This document shows, one piece after another, positions 1-4,720 of a stretch of DNA of 5,474 nucleotides. The translations under genes were made by a program, and so were the position numbers. Source of the DNA: an uncultured Chitinophagaceae bacterium (GTDB lineage Bacteria; Bacteroidota; Bacteroidia; Chitinophagales; Chitinophagaceae); contig CAIMKO010000301.1 in the NCBI GenBank assembly GCA_903841915.1, positions 1 to 5,474 on the forward strand. Reading direction: 5' to 3'. The notes beneath the pieces are model-generated. The model was given only the letters and a program-made list of their open reading frames with translations. It was not told where the DNA came from and searched no databases. The stretch's first letter is position 1. Each line of letters begins with the position of its first letter.

Positions 1-46
1 AGTATAAGGTTGAAGAAAAAGTATAAGTTGGCTGAAACTGTAATGG
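1..46. other. Left-edge sequence, no assignable gene
   Basis: These bases lie beyond the stop codon of the cysteine desulfurase gene. On the plus strand one frame is open from the window edge to a TAA at 24-26 (ending YKVEEKV) and another to a TAA at 52-54, so the tail of a convergent gene entering from the left is possible, but the stretch is too short to identify anything. An 8-base direct repeat AGTATAAG occurs at 1-8 and 20-27 and may be chance. No hairpin with a T-run that would end the desulfurase transcript is visible here. Confidence 0.2.
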
Positions 47-1174
47 CTATATAATTTCCTTCAGTTTTTCGATCACAAGATCGATCTCTTCTTTTTTATT
101 ATGCTTACAGAAAGAGAAGCGAACAGTGACCTGATCAGGATTATTATTGATCGCTCTGATAACATGACTTCCCACATCTGCACCGCTGCTGCAGGCACTT
201 CCGCCGGATGCACAAATATTGTTGATGTCTAAGTTGAATAAGAGCATTTCGCTTTTTTCGGTCTTCGGAAAGTTTACACTTAATACAGTATATAAACTTC
301 TGCCCAAGGGATCTCCGTTAAAACTGACAGTTGCAAAATGTTCTTTCAGTTGCTGCAGCATATATAATTTTATACTGCTGATATATTCACTGTCCTGTTC
401 AAAATTATCTGATGCAATTTCCAATGCTTTTGCAAATCCAACAATACCATACACATTTTCTGTTCCTGCACGCATATTACGTTCCTGTGCACCTCCATGG
501 ATGAATGGTTTGATCTTTACTGATTCACTTACATATAAAATTCCGGAACCTTTTGGTCCGTGAAACTTATGGCCTGCACCTGTTATAAAATGAACCGCTG
601 TATTTTTCAGATCAAATGGGAAATGCCCGACTGTTTGAACAGTATCGCTGTGAAAAATTGCCTCATAAGTTGTACATAGATTTCCAACTGCATTCAGATC
701 AAGCATATTGCCGATCTCATTATTGGCATGCAGCAATGTGACCAAACATTTTTCTTTGCTTTCGGACAATAATCTTTCTAGATCAGCTATATCAATATGA
801 CCATCGGGTAAGGTGTTTACATAACTCACTGCAACTTCTCCGGTATTGTGTAAGTGTTCAACGGTATGTAAAGTGGCGTGATGTTCAATTTTTGAGCTAA
901 TGATGTGTTTGCATCCCAGATCCCTCACAGCTGCAAGAATAGCCGTATTGCTGCTTTCTGTACCACCACTAGTAAAAAATATCTCTGCAGGATGCGCACC
1001 TAAAGTTTTTGCTACAGACTTTCTCGCATTTTCAATAGCCATTCTGCTTTCTCTTCCGTAACTGTAAATGGAAGAAGGGTTGCCAAAATGCGTTGTTAAA
1101 TAAGGCATCATGGCTTCCAGTACATGTGTATCCAATGCTGTGGTTGCGGCGTTATCTAAATAAATTCTTTTCAC
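47..1174 (-). CDS. Cysteine desulfurase, class I (IscS/NifS type)
   Basis: A pyridoxal-phosphate enzyme that converts L-cysteine to alanine and leaves a persulfide on its active-site cysteine, as sulfur donor for Fe-S clusters or thiolated tRNA in the cytoplasm. At 375 aa it is slightly shorter than E. coli IscS (404). Motifs in order: YLDNAATT (5-12), FGNPSS (30-35), TSGGTESSN (68-76), His98 in EHHA (ring-stacking His), NNEIG (151-155), Asp177 and Gln180 in SDTVQ, the PLP lysine Lys203 in GHKFHGPKG, and catalytic Cys328 in GGSACSSG on the mobile loop. This motif places it in group I rather than the SufS-like group II. The start is GTG (CAC at 1172-1174 on the plus strand): an in-frame stop lies only a few codons upstream, and the next Met is residue 22, which would delete YLDNAATT. 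No iscU, iscR, suf or mnmA gene is present, so the sulfur acceptor is unknown; a tRNA-thiolation role is possible. Family certain, exact symbol (iscS/nifS) not assigned. Confidence 0.95.
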   Translation of the reverse strand: MKRIYLDNAATTALDTHVLEAMMPYLTTHFGNPSSIYSYGRESRMAIENARKSVAKTLGAHPAEIFFTSGGTESSNTAILAAVRDLGCKHIISSKIEHHATLHTVEHLHNTGEVAVSYVNTLPDGHIDIADLERLLSESKEKCLVTLLHANNEIGNMLDLNAVGNLCTTYEAIFHSDTVQTVGHFPFDLKNTAVHFITGAGHKFHGPKGSGILYVSESVKIKPFIHGGAQERNMRAGTENVYGIVGFAKALEIASDNFEQDSEYISSIKLYMLQQLKEHFATVSFNGDPLGRSLYTVLSVNFPKTEKSEMLLFNLDINNICASGGSACSSGADVGSHVIRAINNNPDQVTVRFSFCKHNKKEEIDLVIEKLKEII

Positions 1175-1201
1175 TAGTAATGTTTATTCCCTTTTGGGCT
1201 G

Positions 1202-1209
1202 CAAAAATA
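1202..1209 (-). promoter_or_regulatory. Putative -7 promoter box for the cysteine desulfurase
   Basis: Read on the minus strand this is TATTTTTG, an exact match to the Bacteroidetes primary-sigma -7 consensus TAnnTTTG. It would give a leader of about 20 bases before the GTG start at 1174. No convincing -33 TTTG is visible, because that position falls in the upstream hairpin. The box coincides with the T-rich tail of the presumed mutase terminator, so its promoter role is inference. Confidence 0.4.
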
Positions 1210-1236
1210 TAAAATCCTGCCGAGGCAGGACTTTAT
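1202..1236 (-). terminator. Rho-independent terminator after the mutase gene
   Basis: TCCTGCC (1215-1221) and GGCAGGA (1224-1230) are perfect complements around a two-base centre; in RNA the stem would be about 6 bp with a 4-base loop. After one A/C mismatch the pairing continues for five A/T pairs (1209-1213 with 1232-1236). On the minus strand the stem is followed by TTTTATATTTTTG, a T-rich tail. It sits 28 bases or more past the mutase stop at 1264 and 34 or more bases before the desulfurase start, the expected place for a terminator on this strand. Confidence 0.7.
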
Positions 1237-1263
1237 TTATGGATGTATGATCTTTTCTAATAT

Positions 1264-2643
1264 TTAAGATAGTTCAGTAATATCTTCCATTATTCGCTTC
1301 GCGATATTATTAGAGGTGGTCTCAAAATTGCTTTCTGCATAAATACGGATAATGGGCTCTGTATTACTCGTACGAAGATGTACCCAGTCTTTATCAAACT
1401 CTATCTTTAAACCATCTTCCGTATTGATCGGATTCTTCTTGTATTTTTCTTTGATGGCAGCAAATATCTTTTGAAGATTCACACCTGTTTTTAATTCAAT
1501 TTTATTTTTACTGATAAAGTAATCAGGATAAGTATTGCGTAATTTCTTGGCCGATTTTTTTTCCAGAGCAAGATGCGTCAGGAATAAAGCGATACCGATC
1601 AATGCATCGCGACCATAATGGAGATCCGGAACAATGATCCCGCCATTGCCTTCGCCACCAATCACTGCATGTACGGCTTTCATCTTATTTACCACATTTA
1701 CTTCGCCCACAGCACTGGGGAAATATTCACCTCCATGTTTCTCGGTTACATCTCTTAAAGCTCTGGTAGATGACATATTGCTTACCGTATTTCCTTTGCG
1801 ATGCTTCAACACATAATCAGCAACAGCAACCAATGTATACTCTTCGCCAAATAAACTGCCGTCCTCACAAACAAAACATAAGCGATCCACATCCGGATCA
1901 ACTGCAATTCCCAGATCAGCATTCTGCTTATTTACTTCCTTGCATAGTTCTGTAAGATGTTGTGGTAATGGCTCGGGATTATGTGCAAATTGACCATTCA
2001 CTTCTTCATTCAACACAGTGAAATCTTTTACACCCAATGCCTTTAACAATAAAGGAACGGCAATGGCACCTGTACTGTTAATGGCATCAACAATTATTTT
2101 GAATTTACGTTTTTTGATCGCTGCAATATCTACCAAAGGATAATTTACAACGGCGTCAATATGTTGCTGCAAAAGGGTTTCATTGGTTGTATAGGAGCCC
2201 AATTTATCAACTGAGGCGAAATCGTAATCATCAGCTGCTGCAATTTCTAAAATGGTCGCACCGTCATCACCACTGATAAATTCACCTTTATGATTTAATA
2301 ACTTTAAGGCATTCCATTCTTTGGGATTATGACTGGCCGTTAAAATGATTCCGCCCGCAGCTGCTTCAAAAATGACCGCCATCTCAACAGTTGGCGTAGT
2401 ACTTAATCCAAGGTCGATCACATCCAATCCCAATGCATTCAATGTACTGATCACGAGACGCTGAACCATTTCACCGCTGATCCTTCCGTCTCTGCCCAAA
2501 ATTATTTTTTTATTAGATGATTGAGTCGATAGCCATGTGCCGTAAGCGGCAGTAAAACGAACAATGTCTAAAGGGCTTAAAGTATCCCCCGGTTTACCAC
2601 CAATTGTTCCTCTGATACCCGATATGCTTTTGATCAATGCCAT
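1264..2643 (-). CDS. glmM: Phosphoglucosamine mutase / phosphomannomutase family enzyme
   Basis: An alpha-D-phosphohexomutase that interconverts sugar 6- and 1-phosphates. In Bacteroidetes this type is usually annotated GlmM (glucosamine-6-P to glucosamine-1-P, toward UDP-GlcNAc for peptidoglycan and lipid A). It has 459 aa, the normal full length (E. coli GlmM 445). The four signature loops are present: catalytic phosphoserine Ser104 in TASHNP (102-107); metal-binding Asp249, Asp251 and Asp253 in DPDVDR; sugar-recognition loop GGEGNGG (329-335); and phosphate-binding RTSNTEP (424-430). The N-terminus ISGIRG (7-12) supports the ATG start. The DPDVDR, GEGNGG and SNTEP loops differ from E. coli GlmM (DGDGDR, GEQSGH, SGTEP) and resemble the broader PMM/PGM type, so substrate preference for glucosamine over mannose or glucose phosphate is inferred and the symbol is tentative. 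It is divergent from the methyltransferase gene. There is no Shine-Dalgarno; an A-rich leader with ten consecutive A's precedes the start. Confidence 0.9.
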   Translation of the reverse strand: MALIKSISGIRGTIGGKPGDTLSPLDIVRFTAAYGTWLSTQSSNKKIILGRDGRISGEMVQRLVISTLNALGLDVIDLGLSTTPTVEMAVIFEAAAGGIILTASHNPKEWNALKLLNHKGEFISGDDGATILEIAAADDYDFASVDKLGSYTTNETLLQQHIDAVVNYPLVDIAAIKKRKFKIIVDAINSTGAIAVPLLLKALGVKDFTVLNEEVNGQFAHNPEPLPQHLTELCKEVNKQNADLGIAVDPDVDRLCFVCEDGSLFGEEYTLVAVADYVLKHRKGNTVSNMSSTRALRDVTEKHGGEYFPSAVGEVNVVNKMKAVHAVIGGEGNGGIIVPDLHYGRDALIGIALFLTHLALEKKSAKKLRNTYPDYFISKNKIELKTGVNLQKIFAAIKEKYKKNPINTEDGLKIEFDKDWVHLRTSNTEPIIRIYAESNFETTSNNIAKRIMEDITELS

Positions 2644-2674
2644 AGTTCTGTTTTTTTTTTATTCGGAGGGTTTG

Positions 2675-2682
2675 CAAACATA
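2675..2682 (-). promoter_or_regulatory. Putative -7 promoter box for the mutase gene
   Basis: On the minus strand this reads TATGTTTG, an exact TAnnTTTG match for the Bacteroidetes -7 element. It would place the transcription start near 2669 and leave a leader of about 25 bases containing the A10 tract (2651-2660). It overlaps a 10-base perfect palindrome GTTTGCAAAC (2670-2679). A clear -33 TTTG at the right distance is not seen. Confidence 0.5.
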
Positions 2683-2703
2683 CCAAAACAAGTCGAAAAG
2701 AGA

Positions 2704-2739
2704 AAAGTTCATATAGCTGTTGGCTATAAAGGAAACTTT
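2704..2739. repeat. Interrupted inverted repeat in the divergent intergenic region
   Basis: AAAGTT (2704-2709) and TATAGC (2712-2717) are mirrored by GCTATA (2723-2728) and AACTTT (2734-2739) around the 5-base centre TGTTG. The outer arms are offset by spacers of 2 and 5 bases, so the dyad is imperfect. It lies between the two outward-facing -7 boxes, a position suited to a regulator binding site affecting either gene, but no regulator is encoded nearby. It could also be chance in AT-rich DNA. Confidence 0.35.
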
Positions 2740-2776
2740 AAAATAAATCACATCGGTCCTGTTATTTTATCTGACT

Positions 2777-2784
2777 TACATTTG
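2777..2784 (+). promoter_or_regulatory. Putative -7 promoter box for the methyltransferase
   Basis: TACATTTG is an exact match to TAnnTTTG. The predicted transcription start near 2790 would leave a leader of only about 10 bases before the ATG at 2801. A recognisable -33 element is missing. AAGGA at 2791-2795, 5 bases before the ATG, looks like a Shine-Dalgarno and supports this translation start. Confidence 0.5.
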
Positions 2785-2800
2785 CAGTACAAGGAAAAAC

Positions 2801-3562
2801 ATGCCTAACAAGACCTGGTTCAAAGATTGGTTCAGTTCGCCTTATTATCACTTATTGTATAATAACAGAGATGATGAGGAAGCGTTCGAATTCATTAAAA
2901 AATTAATTGCTCATTTGCATCCGCCATCCGGGGCGAATATGCTGGATGTTGCCTGCGGAAAAGGAAGACATAGTAAGGCATTGGCTGAAATGGGTTTTGA
3001 AGTTACAGGCATTGATATTTCTTTTACTTCGATCGACGAGGCCAAGGAATCGGAAAATGAAATGCTGCATTTTTACCAGCACGACATGCGCCTGCCTTTC
3101 TGGATCAACTATTTTGACTATGCATTCAATTTTTTTACCAGTTTCGGATATTTTAAAACAAGACGGGAGCATGATAATGCCATCCGTACCATTGCACAAA
3201 GTTTAAAACCCAATGGGGTTTTTGTGATCGATTACCTGAATGTGCATCATGTGGAAAACAATCAGGAAAAAGCATTGAATAAAGAGATCGAGGGTATTCG
3301 TTTTCATATCAGTAAATGGCACGATGAACAGCATTTTTTTAAACAGATACAGGTAACGGATGCTTCCAATAATGCATTGAAACATTTATACACGGAACGT
3401 GTTGCAAAATTTACACTCGGCGATTTTACAGAAATGCTGGCCTATCAAAATATGCAGGTCCAAGAAGTATTCGGCGATTATCAATTGGGAAGATATGATA
3501 CACAAAAATCTCCGCGAATGATCATTTTGGCAAAGAAGGCAACAAGTGAACTGATACCCTAA
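2801..3562 (+). CDS. Class I SAM-dependent methyltransferase, substrate unknown
   Basis: A soluble 253-aa protein with a Rossmann-type methyltransferase core. The N-terminal segment (about 5-35: WFKDWFSSPYYHLLY, then an acidic/aromatic helix) is typical of a Bacteroidetes branch of this superfamily. SAM-binding motif I is LDVACGKGRH (48-57, with Gly53 and Gly55); Asp72 in TGIDIS ends strand 2 and should bind the ribose hydroxyls. HDMRLPF (94-100) and FDYAFNFFTSFGYF (105-118) match the post-II strand region, and LKPNGVFVIDY (135-145) is the usual strand 5 turn. The C-terminal 80 residues, probably the substrate side, show no diagnostic motif. I cannot name the methyl acceptor; small molecules, quinones, lipids and RNA all remain possible. 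It has its own promoter-like box and SD-like AAGGA, is divergent from the mutase gene, and its 3' end overlaps the convergent small secreted protein gene by 41 bases. Confidence 0.9.
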   Translation: MPNKTWFKDWFSSPYYHLLYNNRDDEEAFEFIKKLIAHLHPPSGANMLDVACGKGRHSKALAEMGFEVTGIDISFTSIDEAKESENEMLHFYQHDMRLPFWINYFDYAFNFFTSFGYFKTRREHDNAIRTIAQSLKPNGVFVIDYLNVHHVENNQEKALNKEIEGIRFHISKWHDEQHFFKQIQVTDASNNALKHLYTERVAKFTLGDFTEMLAYQNMQVQEVFGDYQLGRYDTQKSPRMIILAKKATSELIP

Positions 3563-3971
3563 TAGAATCTGAAAGAGGTAAACTGTTGTTTGGTTTGAGC
3601 AGTGTAAATCCCCTTTTTATTTTAAAAGTATACGTGCTATCTTTTTTTTCCCCGTATAACTTGTTTAATAATTCTAAATTAACATTGCCGGGATTTATTT
3701 TACTTATTCCATTTGGAATATTGTCATAAAAACTGCTATCAGGTTTTGCAAGGATCATATTATCAGGTCCGCCTTTATATAAATCAAATCCCTGCCCGTT
3801 ATTCCCGATTTTTATGCCATCAAAAGGTTTTACTGCCAAAGCATTCGGCATTGGATCAATACTAGATCTATGAGGAATGGTTGTAAAGCTAGGTTGTTGG
3901 AGTATACAATTGGGTTGTGTTGAACCGTTAAAAACAGAAAAGGCTGCAAAGAGGACAATCAGTTTTTTCAT
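3522..3971 (-). CDS. Small secreted or periplasmic protein, function unknown
   Basis: I do not recognise this 149-aa protein. Residues 1-19 (MKKLIVLFAAFSVFNGSTQ) look like a Sec signal peptide: two lysines, a hydrophobic core, then a small/polar region. Cys22 is the only cysteine in the mature part and has no clear lipobox. The rest is rich in Pro, Asn, Ser and Asp and has no membrane segment. Two short similar stretches, NALAVKP (43-49) and NMILAKP (71-77), are 28 residues apart, and the PDNMILAKPDSSF-like segment resembles small exported Bacteroidetes proteins of unknown role (recollection, not a search). The gene faces away from the PAP2 gene and converges with the methyltransferase gene, sharing its last 13 codons plus stop with that gene's 3' end. 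The signal peptide and long open frame argue for a real gene; the unusual overlap and lack of a known family reduce confidence. Confidence 0.65.
   Translation of the reverse strand: MKKLIVLFAAFSVFNGSTQPNCILQQPSFTTIPHRSSIDPMPNALAVKPFDGIKIGNNGQGFDLYKGGPDNMILAKPDSSFYDNIPNGISKINPGNVNLELLNKLYGEKKDSTYTFKIKRGFTLLKPNNSLPLSDSIRVSVHLLPSLPK
3624..3649 (+). terminator. Weak terminator candidate downstream of the methyltransferase
   Basis: On the plus strand AAAAG (3624-3628), a bulged T, ATA, the loop CGTGC, TAT and CTTTT (3641-3645) can pair, followed by more T's to 3649. It is about 60 bases past the methyltransferase stop and inside the antisense coding sequence. The stem is almost all A/T with a single G/C pair, so it may be inactive; the T-run also encodes lysines of the opposite gene. 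Confidence 0.2.
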
Positions 3972-4087
3972 AACAATGATTTTGGAATGATTGGTATGAT
4001 GAAATTACCTAATTCTTTTAGGAAAAGCACTAGACAGATCAAAAAATTGAAGATTTAACAATCCGCAAACTTTATCTTTATTCTCAA
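3972..4087. other. Divergent intergenic region between small secreted protein and PAP2 genes
   Basis: This 116-base spacer must hold both outward promoters. On the minus strand the best -7-like match is TAATTTCA (two mismatches to TAnnTTTG), so the promoter of the secreted-protein gene is unclear. ATGAT occurs three times at 9 to 11 base spacing (3976, 3987, 3996), just upstream of that gene's ATG. A small dyad CCTAA/TTAGG flanks TTCTT at 4008-4022. None of these can be assigned a function. Confidence 0.4.
4073..4080 (+). promoter_or_regulatory. Putative -7 promoter box for the PAP2 gene
   Basis: TATCTTTA matches TAnnTTTG at all but the last base. A TTG at 4047-4049 could be a -33 element, but the 23-base gap is rather long. 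If used, transcription would start near 4086, making the ATG at 4088 essentially leaderless and giving the in-frame ATG at 4109 a normal leader of about 22 bases. Confidence 0.35.
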
Positions 4088-4720
4088 ATGCAGGCGAATA
4101 TCATTTTAATGGATTTTTTGGAAAGAATATGGCTGTGGATAGACCAGGCAGATACCTGGCTTTTTCTGCAGATCAATTCTCACTGGACCAATTACTGGCT
4201 GGATAATATCATGCCCTGGTGGCGTGACAGTAATACATGGATTCCATTATACCTCTTTATGATCTTATTCCTGACACTCAATTTCAAAAATAAAGCCTGG
4301 ATATGGATCTTATTTGCTGTGATCAATGTGATCCTTACCGATCAAACAAGTAGTCATCTGATCAAAAATTTTATTCAGCGACCAAGACCCTGTGCCGATG
4401 AATATCTGCAGTTTCATGTAAGGTTATTACTGGATCATTGTTCGGGTGGATATAGTTTTACATCTTCGCATGCAACCAATCATTTCGGTTTTGCTGTTTT
4501 TGTTTTCATCACATTGAAAGATGTATTGAAACAATGGAAATGGGCATTTATTTTTTGGGCAGCAACGATCAGTTTCGGACAAGTATATGTTGGCGTACAT
4601 TATCCATTGGATGTTGTATGCGGCGCATTACTGGGTACATTTTTCGGTTTTATGATGGGCAGGATATTTAATAAGTATATTGGTCATTTGAATCATCTTC
4701 CTCAAACAACTGTTGTATGA
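4088..4720 (+). CDS. PAP2-family membrane phosphatase
   Basis: An integral membrane phosphatase of the PAP2/type 2 phosphatidic acid phosphatase superfamily, whose bacterial members dephosphorylate undecaprenyl pyrophosphate, phosphatidylglycerol phosphate or lipid A on the periplasmic side. In 210 aa the three signatures are recognisable. C1 is Lys93 to Arg100-Pro101. C2 is TSSH (125-128) in place of PSGH, with catalytic His128 kept. C3 is GQVYVGVHYPLD (164-175), with nucleophile His171 and Asp175 kept but the usual Ser-Arg replaced by Gly-Gln. Hydrophobic helices lie near 51-66, 70-86, 131-145, 152-168 and 176-192. The coordinates give the longest frame; Met8 (ATG at 4109), starting MDFLERIW, is equally or more likely given the promoter-like box at 4073-4080. 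The stop overlaps the start of the glycosyltransferase by ATGA, suggesting a shared lipid-linked sugar or lipid A pathway. Substrate not determinable. Confidence 0.9.
   Translation: MQANIILMDFLERIWLWIDQADTWLFLQINSHWTNYWLDNIMPWWRDSNTWIPLYLFMILFLTLNFKNKAWIWILFAVINVILTDQTSSHLIKNFIQRPRPCADEYLQFHVRLLLDHCSGGYSFTSSHATNHFGFAVFVFITLKDVLKQWKWAFIFWAATISFGQVYVGVHYPLDVVCGALLGTFFGFMMGRIFNKYIGHLNHLPQTTVV

Noticed and set aside
1..27. Direct repeat AGTATAAG at 1-8 and 20-27
   Set aside because: Only 8 bases, two copies, AT-rich and at the window edge; not enough to call a repeat element or attachment site.
219..563. Plus-strand open frame of 114 codons opposite the cysteine desulfurase
   Set aside because: The minus-strand protein here has all its catalytic motifs; the antisense frame has unusual Ser/Cys/Pro-rich composition and no recognisable motif.
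2651..2660. Run of ten T's next to the mutase start, considered as a terminator or phase-variation tract
   Set aside because: There is no GC-rich stem beside it for a terminator. It lies in the leader rather than in coding sequence, so slippage would not shift the frame, although it could alter leader length.
2907..3206. Open frames on both strands inside the methyltransferase gene
   Set aside because: They lie wholly within a clear methyltransferase frame, have no family motif and no ribosome-binding signal, and read as out-of-frame shadows.
4706..4716. ACAAC-T-GTTGT dyad just before the glycosyltransferase ATG
   Set aside because: The arms are separated by one base, so only a very short RNA stem could form; it also encodes the end of the PAP2 protein and is likely chance.
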